A stretch of DNA of 64,000 nucleotides from Haemaphysalis longicornis (taxonomy: Eukaryota > Arthropoda > Arachnida > Ixodida > Ixodidae). This document shows, piece by piece, positions 1 to 12,276 of the stretch. Position 1 is the stretch's first letter. Each line of letters starts with the position of its first letter. The stretch lies in assembly GCA_013339765.2 (NCBI GenBank), contig CM023449.1, forward strand, positions 34,485,702-34,549,701, given 5' to 3'. The notes below the pieces were generated by a model. That model saw nothing but the letters and a program-made list of their open reading frames with translations, had not been told where the DNA came from and did no database searches. The translations under genes and the position numbers were made by a program.

Positions 1-2410
1 AACGCCTCTCACATTATTCTCCAGTTACCTCGTCCTCTGCCAACTGTGACGAATTTATCCTGCCAACTTCTTCATCTAATCTCCCCATCTGACTTTATGC
101 CGCCCCCTGCAACGCTTGCCTTCTCTAGGGATCACTCTGTTACCCTTAATGACCAGCGGTTATCTTGCCTTCGCAATATATGCCCTGCCCACGTCCATTT
201 CTTCTTCTTAATATCTACTAATATGTCCTTAACACTGTTTGTTCCCTGACGCACTCCGCTCTCTTCTTGTCCCTTCATCTTCACCTATCATTTTCCGATC
301 CTTTGCCCGCTGAGTCGTTCTCATTTAAGTTGAACCTTCTTAGTTAGCCTGCAAGCTTCTGCCCCGCCGTGAGTACGTATAGTACCGGTAATATGCATCT
401 GTCATACACTTTCTTCTTGCGCGACAATGGCGGGCTGCTATTCATTATCTGGGAATGTCTGCCATATGCACCCCACCCCATTCTGATCCTTCTAATTATC
501 TCTGTCTCATGGTTGGGATCTGGAGTAACAATTTGGGCTAAGTAGATATATTCGCTTAACACTTCCACACTGCCTCGCCACCTATCTCAAACCTCTGTGG
601 TGTCCCGAGGTTATTGATCATTACTTAATTTCTGCATATTCTTTTCGGGCCCACGATTCTACTCTGTTCGTTCAGTGTGGAAAGCATGCTTTGCAATTCG
701 TCCGCCGAGTTACTTAGCAAGCCAACGTCATCAGCACATCCGAGGTTACTGAGGTATTCTCACAGGGGTTCGAACCTTTCTGTTATGGATTAGGATGATG
801 TTAGCGTTCTTCCAAGATTCCGGTACCATTGCGGTCATTAGGCATTGCGCTTATACAGGTTTGCCAGTTTTTCAAGTACAATTTCTCCGCCATCCTTTAA
901 GAGGTGTGCTGTTATCTGATCCTCATCAGGTACTTTGCCCCCTTTCATTTCTTTCAAACCCTTCCTTACTTCTTCGGTCGTTACTGGTGGGATGTCTATC
1001 TCCTCTAAACTACTCTCTCCTTCGGCAATATCCTGGATGTCCCGGCTACTGTACAGATCCCTATAGAACTCCTCGGCCACTGTGACTATTTTATGCCTAT
1101 TTGTGATGCCATTGCCTTGCTTATCTTTAGGGGCATACATCTCATTTTCCCCACGCCAAGACACCATTTCACTGCTTTCAGGCTACCTCCGTTCTTTACA
1201 GCGTATTACATCCTCTCCATATTATACTTCCATATGTCTGCTGTCTTACTCTTATTGATTAACTTCGAGAGCTCCGCTAGTTCTATTCTGTCAGCTGCGG
1301 GTATAGATTGTCATTGGTTTGCCTTTTTCCTAATTATATCTTTCGTCTCCTGTGAAACTTTACCAGTATCCTGTCTAGCCATAGTGCCCCCGACTTCTAC
1401 TGCACACTCCGTGATAATGCGTGTAAGGCTGTCGCTCGCTTACATTGTCGTAAGCTCGACTTCCTCTTTAAGCGCTGAATATCGGTTCTGCAGCGCGATC
1501 CGGAATTCTTCTACTTTACTACCTTACTGTTAGCTTATTTATCGGCTTCTTTCGTACTACCTTGTTGAGGTCCCTCCTCAAATCTAGCCTAATTTGAGAT
1601 CTTACCATACGGTGATCATTGCACCTTACCCTTCCGAGCACTTCCACATCATCCACGATGCCAGGGTTATCGCATAATATGACGTCTTTCATTTTTATGC
1701 TGCCCATTCGGGCTCCTCCAGTCCACTTCCGACTCTCCCGTTTACAGAAGAAGGCATTCATTATGCGTAGGTTATTTCGTTCTGCAAACTCAACTAGTAT
1801 AGGTACCCCCCCTAATCTTTCTACAGCCCAGACTATAGTTCCTAACTGCCTTGTCTCCAGCCTGATTCTTGCCTACTTAACCATTGAAGTCCCCTATAAC
1901 TACGGTATACTGTGTTTTTACTTTAGCCATTGCCGATTCCACATCTTCATAGAAGCGTTCCACTACTGGTCGTCGTGGCTGGATGTGGGCGCGTAGCCCT
2001 GCCCCACCTCGAGCTTGTACCTCTTATTGAGCCTAATTACAGGACCTGCTGCCATTTCTTAAGCTATAGTATTCTTTTATGTTGCAGCTATGCTTTTATT
2101 GACTAGAAATCCCACTCCCAGTTGTCTTCTGTCCTCTAGACCCTGGTAACATAGGACGTGTCTATTTTGCAGCACCGTAAAGGCTTCGCTTGCCCTCCTA
2201 ACCTCAGTAAGCCCTATAACATCCCATTTATTGCTCTGTAATTCCTCGAACAACACCTAGACCTCGCTTCGCTAGATAAGGTTCGCGGTTTAAACGTTGC
2301 CAGGTTCAGATTCCATTGGCGGGCCTTTCCGGATCCAGGGATTCTTACCACCCTTGCGGAGTCGCAGGTCTGACCGCCGCAGCGGTCACCAGCCCCGTTC
2401 ACGTGGACGA
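1..2410 (-). mobile_element. RTE/BovB-like non-LTR retrotransposon, copy A, internally deleted
   Basis: Read on the minus strand, this is a decayed LINE of the RTE/BovB type (endonuclease followed by reverse transcriptase, no ORF1 seen). The endonuclease start lies near 2400-2220, with residues such as WNLNLATF, and matches the plus-strand copy at 34640-36608. The middle part, near 1760-830, carries the segment with KKPINKLTVR and the linker ending in GKVPDEDQITAHLL. The reverse transcriptase is cut short: after ESWKNANIILIH (about 790) the frame jumps straight to sequence around ADDV (about 735) and then to the C-terminal part EVLSEYIYLAQIVTPDPNHE (about 568-510). The fingers and most of the palm are therefore missing. 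Stops and frameshifts are frequent and the element cannot be functional. Its 3' end may lie beyond the left edge. The family call is inferred from motif order and wording. Confidence 0.8.
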
Positions 2411-3209
2411 GGAATCACTAGCAACCATTTGTGTCAGTGTAAAGTGTAAGTGTAGTCAGTGTAGTCAGTGAAATAGTTGTGCCGATACAGGAGTTCGTCA
2501 TGACGACGCAGAGTGAGGCCTGGTGATGCAGTGCACGGGACACCAACACTGTTGACAGACTCACAGGTACTGCACTATGAACGCAATTCAGTGATCTTTC
2601 GGCTGCTCGGCAGCCATGTCGTGTATAGCAAGTGATGCCAAGGCGCCGTCCATTGAGGAATTGCAGTCATTTTCTGACTCCACTTTACACATCGAGAAAG
2701 AGCATCAGAGTCGTCCGTATGTTTGCGGCCGGACACAGACACACAACGCGAATGTCGTTCTCTTGGATTCGAACAGTCCAACGGCCACGTAGTGACGACG
2801 GCTAATGCTATGCGGATGGCCCGTGGCGATATTAAACGGGCGTCCGTAAAGGTAAGGGCGGAATTTGTGAGTCCCCCATACAACCGGCCAATCATTATTT
2901 TTCTGTCATTCAGTAATTTATCTCCGCCTTTGTGAGAATACGTTTGGCATAAGCAACAATGTACTCGTTGGCGCCTTCTTTGCGTTGAGCGAATAGAGCG
3001 ACATAGCCGACACCACTGGCATCAGTGTGAACCTCAGTTGGCAGGAAGGGGTAGAAATGGCGAAGTATTGGGGGCTATGTAAGCAAACGCCGTAAAGACA
3101 CAAAATCTTCTTCGCAGGCAGGCGAACAGTCGACAGTTTCTTTGATCGATCCGTTGAAGAGTTTCGTCAAAGTTTCGTTGATGGTGGTAAAGTTCCGGAG
3201 AAAGCGACT

Positions 3210-3261
3210 AAAATAGGAACGACGAAATTGAGGCGAAAATAGGAACGACGAAATTGAGGCG
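3210..3261. repeat. Perfect 26-bp tandem duplication
   Basis: Two identical 26-bp copies beginning AAAATAGGAACGACGAAATT follow each other directly (3210-3235 and 3236-3261). They lie inside the gypsy pol remnant, between the RT and RNase H pieces. The length is not a multiple of three, so the duplication shifts the frame of the element. Confidence 0.9.
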
Positions 3262-4997
3262 ACGAAATGTCAGAGGTGTTGAATCGTGGCGGGGTTCGGA
3301 AATTGGGCTACTGCACGAAACTTCTCAGAGCCAGGATGCGTGGCGTGTTATGATACATGACCCAAAATGGTTATTTTGCGACTAGGAAAGCGACACTTTT
3401 TCAAGTTCAGCTGTAACCCAGCAGTCGCCATGCACGCCAAGACCTCTTGTAGGCGCTCTAGTTGAGTCGTGAAATTCGGCGAAAACACGATAATGTCGTC
3501 TAAGTAACATACGCTAGTTTTACACTGGAGGCATCGTAGAAGACCGTCACTCATCCTCTAAGATGTTGCGGATGCAATAAAAAGTCCAAAAGGCATGAAG
3601 TTAAATTCATAAAGTCCATCAGGTGTCATGTAAGCGGTTTTTGAGCCACCAGGTTCGGCCATGGGGACTTGCAAGTACCCTTATCGTAGATCGAGAGAAT
3701 AAAAAAATCCAGAGCCTTTCAAGCAGTCAAGCGCGTCATCGATACAAGTAGTAGTGGATAGACGTCTTCGTGGGTGATTTTGTTGAGACGCCTATAATCG
3801 ACACAGAACCGGATAGCCCATCTTCTTTGTGACAAGCACATCGGGCGAGGCCCAGGGTGTTGAAGAGGGTCGAATTAGGTTGCGCGTGAGCGTGTCAGCG
3901 ACGTGTTCGTCAATCACACGTCGTTCGGAAGGTGGCACACGATAAGGTCGCCGCCGCAGGGGGTGTGGGTTTCGGTATTTATTTCGCGGGCAACAGTCGA
4001 CGTGCGGCCCAAGGGGTTCTGACGACTGCCGAAAGATTCACGTAAGCGATCGAGAACCGCAAGGAGGTTGTCGTGTTGTGCTAGGTGAGTTCTCCATCTA
4101 TGCATCGTTGAAAGACTTTCGGATTTGCCTTGGAAAATAAACCTGCCTTGGAATCGGCCTTGGAATCACCCAAAAAGGGGATGATTCCTCTGGGACGCAA
4201 TGACCAGAATTGGGTCGCGAGCTTCTACGTATCCGAGACATCCCCAAGATATAATGTTAAAGGGCAAGACGATGGTTTGCTGACAGGCATCACACTGGAC
4301 CCAGATTGAACGTTGAGAAGACAAGGCGGCAAAGGAAGGCATTTCCGAGAAAAAATACACTCGATGGGGTGATAACAGCAGGCGAATCATGCTTGACGAC
4401 ACAAGAAACAGACACAAGCACGAAGCATTTGGGCGGGAGGGACGTGTCGTCCGTTAGGGTTAACCTGATGGACAGATCACTTGATGGCGGTTCGCAGGAC
4501 AGATAATGTTCGCGCTGAGCACGAGCACAATCAATGATGGCGGTGATGACGTGGTAAGAAGTTCCATCCGGGGATGTTGTCGTGAGAACACTGAGGAGAA
4601 GGACAAGGAACTAGATGACGTATGTGATGTTTTGGGTGGCTACACGAGCGGTGCGCATAATGACAAAGGGTTTGACCTCTTGCGTGCTTGCTTTTCAGAG
4701 AATAAGGCCGGAGAGTGGCGTCATCACTTTTCTCAATGATTGGCAGAGGCGTTCACTTAAGACGTACACAGCGGTACCAGTATCGTTAAGAGGTCAAGCG
4801 GGTGCAACTTCAGTAGTCGGTCATTAACCTTGGCTGATGAGGAACGAGCAGTTCGAATTGAGACGTCGTTGCAGTTCTTGCGCCGGGAACTGCAGCCGTC
4901 AATTTCCCTCGGCGGGTTGATACTGGCGAGGGCGCATGATGAAAGGGAACTGGTATGTGGGCACGAGGAGCTGAAGCGCGAAAAGGACGGTTGGTCC

Positions 4998-5038
4998 GCA
5001 GAGCACGAACTCGGTGCCCTGCAGAGTTCGTGCTCTGC
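4998..5038. repeat. Perfect 15-bp inverted repeat (hairpin)
   Basis: The arms GCAGAGCACGAACTC (4998-5012) and GAGTTCGTGCTCTGC (5024-5038) are exact reverse complements around an 11-base loop. The right arm runs straight into a further palindrome, GCTCTGCAGAGC. The site is at the 5' side of the gypsy remnant. No function can be assigned. Confidence 0.85.
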
Positions 5039-5164
5039 AGAGCACGAGCACGATTTATTCGTCTGCAAAGGTCCACGTGTATGGACCCTTGCAGGCGACT
5101 GTATAGCTCGTGTCATCATCATCATACCCAGCCTACCTACTCCCACTGCAGGTCAAAGGCCTCT

Positions 5165-7920
5165 CCCATTGATCTGTAATTACAACAGTCCCGTGCTAAA
5201 GGCGACCACTTTATCCCTGCAAACTTTTTGATCTCATCTGCTCATCTAATTTTCTGCCGCCCGTGCAACGCTTTCCTTCTCTTGGAATACACTCTCTTAC
5301 TTATAATGACCAATGGATACCTTGCTTTCGCAATACATGCCCTGCCCATGTCCACTTCTTAATATCTACTAATATGTCCTAAACACGCGTTTGTTTCCTG
5401 ACCCACTCGGCTTTATTCTTGTCCCTTATTGTTACACCTATCATCTTCGGTTCCGTTACGCGTGAGTCGTTCTCAATTTAGGTTGAACCCTCTTAGTGAG
5501 CCTCTAAGTTTCTACCCAGTAGGGGAGTACCCGTAAAATGCAGCCGTCATACACTTTCTTATTCAGGGACAATGGTAGGCTGCTATTCATTATCTGAGAA
5601 CGCCTGCCGCATACACCACCCCATTCTTATCCTTGGAATTTTCTCTGCCTCATGGTTGGGATGCGGGGTCACAACTTTGCAAAAGTAGATATATTCGCTT
5701 ACCACTTCCACAGCCTTGTCACCAATCTGAAACCGCTGTGCTGTCCCGAGTTTATTGATCATTACGCTAGTTTTCTGCATATTATTTTCAGGCCCACGGT
5801 TCTACTCTGTTTGTCCAGCGCGGTAAGCAGGCTTGCAATTCCTCCCCCGAGTTATTTACCAACGCTACTTTATCAATGAATCTGAGGTTACTGAGGTATT
5901 TTTTATTAACCATCACTGCCACCTGTTCCCAATCCAACGTTCTGAATAGTTCTCGTAAACACGCTGTGAATAAAATCGGAGAGATCGTGTCTTCTTCCCC
6001 GACGCCTTTTCATATAGGTATTTTAATGCTCTCCTTATGGAGGATGACGGTAGCTGTGGACCCACGGTATATATCCTCTATATTTTTACATAATGCTCGT
6101 GCACACCCTGGTTCTGTAATGCCTGAATGACTCCTGAGGTTTCAAATGAGTCAAATGCTTTCTCATAGTCTTCGAATGCTATATATAGGGATTCAGTATA
6201 CTCTGCGCACTACTCTATCACCTGATTGATCATCTGAATAGGGTCAATTGTTCAATAAAATTTACGAAACCCTGCTTGGTCTTTAGATTGACTCAACTGT
6301 AAGGTGGCAGCAATTCTTTTAGCGATTATGTTGTTAAGTACCTTGTGGACGACTAGCAATAAGCTGATCGGCCTGTATTTTTTCAAGTCCTTCATGTCAA
6401 CTTTCTTATTGATTATTATGATGTTTGCGTTCTTCCAAGATTCCGGTACACTGGCGCTCAATAGGCATTGCGTGTAGCAGCTTGCAGTTTTACTGGTAAA
6501 TTTTGCCCGCCATCCTCTAAGATGTCTGCTGTTATCTCATCTTCACCAGTTGCTTTGCACAATTTCATTTCTTTGAAAGACTTCCTTACTTCTTCTGTCG
6601 TTACTGGTGGGACGACTGTCTCCTCTGAGCTACTTTCTATTTCGGCATTATCCTGGATGTGATAGGTACTGTACAGATCTCTAGAGACCTCCTCGGGTAC
6701 GTTGACCGTTTGACCCCCATTTGTGATAAAATTGCTTTGTCTGGTCTTTAAGTGCATACATCTTATTTATCCACACACCTAAACGCATCTTCGCTGCTTT
6801 GAGCCGGCCTCAATAATTTACAGCATATTCCATCATCTCGATATTATACTTCCACATGTCAGCTATCTTACGCTTATTGATTAACTTCGAAAGCTGCGCT
6901 AGTTCAATTCTGTCAGTTGGTGTGGAGATCGTCATGCTTTGCTGTTTCTTAATTAAATCTTTCTTATTCTGATATAGCGTGTAATATTGTCGCTGGCTTC
7001 CTGTATCGTAAACTCCGCTTCCTTAATAAGAGCTGAATACCGGTTCTGCAGCGCGATCCTGAATTATTCATCTTTACGCTTTACGGTTAGCTCATTTATC
7101 GGCTTCTTTTGTACTAGCTTGTTGCAGTCTCTCCTCAAATGTAGCCTAATCCGAAATCTCACCATACAGTGGTCACTACACCTTACCCTTCCGAGCACTT
7201 CGACATCTTCCGCGACGCCAGGGTTATCGCATAATATGAAGTCTACCTTACTTTTATGCACCCCATTCGGGCTCCTCCATGGACACTTTCGGCTCTCCCG
7301 TTTGCAGAAGAAGGTATTCCTGGTGCGTAGACTATTCCGTTCTGTGAACTTGATTAGTTCGTCCCCCGGCTATTTCTACAGCCCAGATCATATTTCGCAC
7401 CTGCCTTGTCACCAGCCTGATTATTGCCTAATTTAGAATTGAAGTCTCCTGTAGCTAGGCTCTAATGAGTTTTTATTTTAGCCATTCCCGATTCCACATC
7501 TTTATAGAAGCGTTCAACTACCTCGTCGTCATGTCTGGATGTGGGCGCGTAGCCCTATATCACGTTGAGTTTGTACCTCTTATTAGGCCTAATCACGAGA
7601 CCAGCTACTCTTTCATTAATGCTATAGTATTCGTCTATGTTGCCAGCTATGCTTTTATTGGCTAGAAATCCCACTCCCAGTTCTCTTCTGTGCACTACGC
7701 CACGGTAACAAAACGCGTGCCCATTTTCAGCACCGTAAGGGCTTCACCTGTCCTCTTAACATCACTACACCCCATTTATTGGCCTCTAATTCTTCGAAGA
7801 AGACCTCTAGACTCACCTAGCTAGATAAATTACTCGCAATAAATGTTTCCACGTTCATATTTCAATGGCTCCCTGTCCGCCATTACGTAGATTATCGTTC
7901 GATAGATAAAATAACCAAGA
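5165..7920 (-). mobile_element. RTE/BovB-like non-LTR retrotransposon, copy B
   Basis: This second minus-strand copy belongs to the same family as copy A but is more nearly full length. The endonuclease end and linker are seen at about 7261-7064 (DFILCDNPGVAEDVEVLGRV) and 6757-6458. The reverse-transcriptase fingers ESWKNANIIIINKK and KKYRPISLL lie at about 6440-6350, and a C-terminal segment with YIYFCKVVTPHPNHE at about 5700-5650. Unlike copy A, it keeps the RT segment around 6460-6250, but the palm between about 6250 and 5780 is full of stops. The copy is inactive. Both A and B run toward the left with their 3' ends, and the gypsy remnant lies between them. Confidence 0.8.
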
Positions 7921-8019
7921 AGGGCCGGCCTGTGCCCGCTTACGCGCATTTCGGTAATCTTCCGAACCACCCGCTTTTTTTTCTCGTCAATATAACTGAC
8001 GAGTGGGTATTGGTAGATT

Positions 8020-8270
8020 GAGGTCGACGAGGGGGAAAAAGCAACCCTATGGACTCTGTGAGTTCAAAGTGATGGCTTTCATGCTATGTACTGCACCAGC
8101 GACCTTCCAGCGCGTCGTGGACGCCCTTATCGCCAGCCTCTAACGGCCTGTTATGTCTCGATATGTCGTCAGCTTTGCAAGTACATTCCACGAACACGTT
8201 CGACGACTTAGAGAAGTACTGAAGGGTCTCCAAACCACCGCACTTACGCCCAATCTAAAAAATCCAATCC
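8020..8270 (+). mobile_element. Ty3/gypsy reverse-transcriptase fragment
   Basis: The plus strand encodes CEFKVMAFMLCTAPATFQRV followed, after an in-frame TAA, by FHEHVRRLREVLKGLQTTAL. This is the RT palm region of Ty3/gypsy elements. The YLDD box expected between these parts is destroyed: small insertions and deletions around 8150-8170 scramble it. It is a short isolated scrap with no LTRs seen, on the opposite strand to the larger gypsy remnant at 2520-5100, so it is a separate insertion. Confidence 0.75.
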
Positions 8271-8639
8271 AACGCCGCGGCAACGCACGGTCGGCAACTC
8301 CAAACACGAGAACCAGATGGGCTGCCAGGCTTACACGCTATGGCTACGCAGCGACACCAGTTCCACTTCACACCTAGGGCTAAGCTCCGTTGGCTGTTAC
8401 GGGTGACGGCTGGGCCCCCTTCCTGCAAGCATCTACGAGACGCGACGGTGGCCTTGATCCCCACCTCCAAAACAGACTTCGAATCTAACGTGAGGCCAAA
8501 TCACACTTAAAGACGTTTAGGCGAAATCAAACCGCGAAAAATTTTTTTTGACTTTTTACCGTTACTTTTTTTGTGCTATGAAATACCGTCGCTATCAATT
8601 AGAAGTTTTACTGGCTGTCCAGTCCGCTTGATGAATTGA

Positions 8640-10130
8640 CGTGACAAACATATACATTATCACCTTCAGGAGTAAATGTATACCCAGGCACACACTCCCG
8701 CAACCCTCTTGCTCGCCTCACAACGTACGAAGTAGTGCCGTATCTCAAAAAACATCCCAGGAACCGTTCGCAGCGTAATTCGCAAAATTGATCAAGGCAT
8801 TACACAAGATCAACTGCACAATATTATCGCTACCACCAGGCTACGCATAATCAGCGTCTGCATGCTGGGAGCCTGAAGCTCCGTGGTCATCACCTTTGAA
8901 TGTCTGCACGTCCCCTTCTACGTTAGGAGGTACAAAATTCAAACACGATGCCACCATTCCCGGTAAGTCATCCAATGTTGCGCAGTGTGTGGGGAACTCG
9001 GACACCGCCAAGATGTGTGACTTAATCCTGACACACCAGTCTGCGCGCAGCGTCACTTAAAGAATACTGCCGCCGACCACTAGTGCGTGCCGACGTTTAA
9101 ATCTGCAGATTTGACCACCGCACAGCGAGCCAAAACTGTCGCTAGAAGTGGCGGCCACCACACCTCCTATCCACGACCGGGAACGACGCCTGACATAGCA
9201 CGCAACAACTGGCTCCTTCCCGACCCACAAGCAGCGGGAAGCCCCAAGGTCTGCACAACCACTGCGCCTGGTCTTCTCGCCCGAGAAGTGGTCGGCGGTA
9301 ACCGCTGTACAACCCACTGCTTCGAATCAATTCCCACCCCTCCCTGCATGTACAAAGTCCCTACCCACCACTCCCAGTCACCCGAATATGCTAAACTAGA
9401 AAATGAAAACGCCCATTCCCGGAGAAACTAACAGAAAACACTAAGAAATTCGCGATTTACGAAGAGCACATCGCTCAGCTACGTTCACATATTCAACCGT
9501 CAACACAATCGCCCCGAGAAACCATACTAATCACACCAAAAATTGAAAGGGCCCCCATCCCAGCTCTTGTTGCACTTAAGAAACCATACCAACCCATGCC
9601 ACAACCTAAAGCGCCCCCATTCCCGCTGTCATTTCACCCATAATTGAGGACCTCAAACATCTTTCGGACATCTTTCGGACCTGAACGATAAAATTCAAGT
9701 GGTTGGGACACGTGTCGCCCTACTAGAATTTACCTATAGGAAAAAGCGCGTTGCCTCACTACAAATTAAAAAGAGAAAAAACGCCAGAAACCCAAACAAC
9801 GCTCTCGAACACATACCACCTGGAGAGCAGCACAGTTCAAAGATGATGGGGACACCCCCTTTTTATTCGCCTAAAGCCTCCAACCCATATACCCCCCTGA
9901 CATGGCAATAAAATTGTCGCTCATACCGTAGCAAGAAATAATAACTCCTTCACTTTACTCAACAACACCGACCCGATATCATCGCTGTACAAGAAACTGA
10001 CACAACCAACGTCACCCTCAGAGATTATATGACATACAATACAGACAACCTTGCCCGCACCGCCCTCCACTGGCTGCAATAAAAATGGCGTCTTAACTAG
10101 CCCCCTCCTCTCGCGCCAGGGATGTAACCG
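8640..10130 (+). mobile_element. I/LOA-type LINE fragment: ORF1 zinc-knuckle region and endonuclease start
   Basis: A zinc-knuckle segment reads CAVCGELGHRQDV, after which the expected final cysteine is a TGA stop (8979-9020). It is followed by LNPDTPVCAQ, as in gag-like ORF1 proteins of I-group LINEs. Downstream, 9360-9560 encodes a charged helix-rich segment (SPEYAKLENENA). At about 9910-10060 the start of an AP-type endonuclease is visible as RPDIIAVQETDTTNVTLRDY, after several frame changes. The copy stops near 10130, before the reverse transcriptase, so the 3' half is missing. It is related to the LINEs at 37270-38345 and 52730-57355 by architecture; direct homology was not computed. Multiple stops make it inactive. 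Confidence 0.65.
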
Positions 10131-12081
10131 CGTATACTCCGGGCTACCAGAGCGTGTAAAAGATTAGCCAGGTATACTACGGTATGTAACACTATTCCCC
10201 CGGCTGGTTCGAGTCTCTTTATCTTGTGGTATTTGCGCCATGAAACCTCTTAGAATTTATAGTTATACAACAAAAACCTTAGTCACTTCTACGGCAGGTA
10301 GGCAATGCCGACACAAAAGGAGGAAGTAAAATACACTGGATGATGAATTTTAGTATAACAATTCCATTCGGCGCTGGTGGGTGTCTCCAACGTTTTGCAG
10401 GGTGGCATTAACTGAGCATGCAATTCACTTGCTATTAACACAATCACAGCGTAGTATCCTTTCCAGTTTAAAAGCGCTACAACAACCTTCGTAGTAGGCA
10501 TCGCTGCAGTAGTACAAAAAGTAACACTTGGTCGGAATAATTAATCAAAAAAAATCTTCATGCGCTGCGCTTGGGACACCGTTCATGTTGTCCATTACGC
10601 GTATGGATTATGATACTTGGTAGTGACATTATTCTCTCGCTGAGACAATTTATAACTCAGTAGTGATAGACAACGCAAGTTTCAGAATAGGTCTTGTTAG
10701 TAGGTCACCCAAGTGAAATAACGACAATACCAGGCACCAAATCCTAGTTATTTATATAGAAGCGCCACACGGGCTTTGTTTTTGTCTGTTGAATTTTTCG
10801 TGACCTCACAGCGCCTGCCCATCATAGTTATCTTACAAATACTGTTTACACATTGATATTCCTCATAGGTTTTAAGTGGTACAGCAAAAAAGTTAGTTAC
10901 CCTCTTGGTGGTTGACGGCATTGCCGCATTGCCTGTTACATGTATTACATGCTAAAAGTGCTATATAAAATCGCTGGCACTGCGCTTTATCGTTTTATTT
11001 TACCGTTCATTACGTCACCACGCGTGCACAGCCTAATTATGCACTATCATCTTCATTCCCCTTCACAATGTCTTTTGCTGTTGCGTGATGCTGCCGAAAT
11101 GTGGTTCGCAACAGGCAAACCATCGTTATATTTCTACACAATTGCGAACTGCGCTGCACTTTTATGTCCCTATAACTTTTTCGCTCGGTGACCACATGCG
11201 CACATCCTATTTAACCGCAACAGTCAAAAGTGGAAATAAAGAACTGGACTAAAGTTGACAATTTACTGTTCCATGCACATGTTTGTTGCATATTGGTGTG
11301 AAATTACAGGCGCGCAAATAAAGTATAAACGCAGCTAAAATATTCCACATTAGCGAAGGTGAAGTCACCTTTCAAGCATTTACTTCACACCGAAAGAATG
11401 ACCTAGTTGCGCCTGGTTCTATTAAACCCGCTTATGCAATACCTTGTGCCCCAGAAGACCAAGGTTACTTGGCTCTTTTTCGACCACTTTCCCCGGAACT
11501 CGACTCCCGCTCGAAGGAACGGAGCTCCCACCCTGCAAATCTTTGTCGGCATCTCTATCTTTGCTATTCCAGTGGTAGTATTAAAAAATAAGCAACTGAC
11601 GCCACGTAAACCTGACTACACAATGCACCTATTTTAAGATAATGTTAATGCTGTATGGGTGTTCATGGCGCTAGGCCGACTGAGGAAAAGAGCGCAAAAC
11701 ATTCAGAATATCGGCCAGAGTTCAAGACGTACGAAATGGCTGGCAAGGGTAAGGGAAATATAAATGCCGATTTTTAGCCTTGTATTTACCCTTGTAGCCT
11801 TGTATTTATCATTAGTAGATTGACCACTAAAATTCTGATCGCAACCATACAGATTCTATAAACGGTTTTCTCAAGCCGCAGCCTTACATGGTGCCGAAAT
11901 ATTATAACGGCGACGAAAACTAGATTAAGAGATCTAAACGAAAACCTTTTCAACGTCGGCCTGGACAGTTACTTCAAAAGCATTTTGGCATTTTAATGTT
12001 TTTGCTTGCTGTCGGCTGAAAAAGGAGCTCCTGCAGTTTTCAGCAGTAGAAGTGCGATTTTGTTTTGTTGCTTGATAACAG
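10131..12081. other. AT-rich sequence, no gene recognised
   Basis: Nothing recognisable was found here on either strand. Short open frames such as 10940-11191 and 11407-11637 have no known motif, no repeat similarity inside the window and no clear splice context. A small direct repeat of AGCCTTGTATTTA occurs near 11776-11810. Confidence 0.5.
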
Positions 12082-12276
12082 GTGTCTTGTAACGGTGAAC
12101 AGTCTAATGGGACCGAACAGCTTCAAAAAGCTCTTTGTGACAGAATGAGAACCGTGGTGGCGGATCTCATAAAAAGTGGAAGACTGAACAACCTAAATTT
12201 CGTGTTACAAAACAAAAACAAATCTAGAAAAACACAAAGTGATTCAAATGTCTATTTGCTTGCACAATCTTACTGA
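12082..12276 (+). CDS. Possible terminal exon of an unrecognised gene
   Basis: A 64-codon open stretch begins exactly after a pyrimidine-rich tract ending in AG (12060-12081), so it looks like an exon entered from a splice acceptor, in phase 0. It ends with TGA at 12274-12276. AATAAA-type polyadenylation signals occur about 90 bases further on, near 12365-12390. The residues have a natural composition: two cysteines (SCNGEQ and ALCDRM), one possible N-glycosylation site (NGT) and a basic C-terminal half. No domain is recognised and no upstream exon could be found in the AT-rich DNA before it. It could equally be chance; transcript evidence would decide. Confidence 0.25.
   Translation: MSCNGEQSNGTEQLQKALCDRMRTVVADLIKSGRLNNLNFVLQNKNKSRKTQSDSNVYLLAQSY

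Larger units (their letters stand above)
2520..5100 (-). mobile_element. Ty3/gypsy-type LTR retrotransposon pol remnant
   Basis: On the minus strand the order is protease, reverse transcriptase, connection, RNase H, as in Ty3/gypsy pol. A protease-like DTG triad is at 4776-4784. The linker to the reverse transcriptase lies at 4417-4166. An RT segment reading AIRFCVDYRRLNKIT is at about 3820-3780, and the YLDD catalytic box is at 3495-3506 followed by IIVFS. The connection segment SYFSRFLRNFT is near 3220-3180 and the RNase H start TEVHTDASG near 3030. A late SGRKH segment lies near 2733-2719. Several in-frame stops and frame changes separate these pieces. No integrase and no LTR pair was recognised, so the copy is truncated at its 3' side, where LINE copy A now abuts. 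The part at 4830-5100 may be gag/protease spacer; I could not identify a zinc knuckle there. Confidence 0.8.

Noticed and set aside
9057..9356. Minus-strand open frames of 62-86 codons
   Set aside because: They are shadows of the LINE ORF1 sequence on the plus strand.
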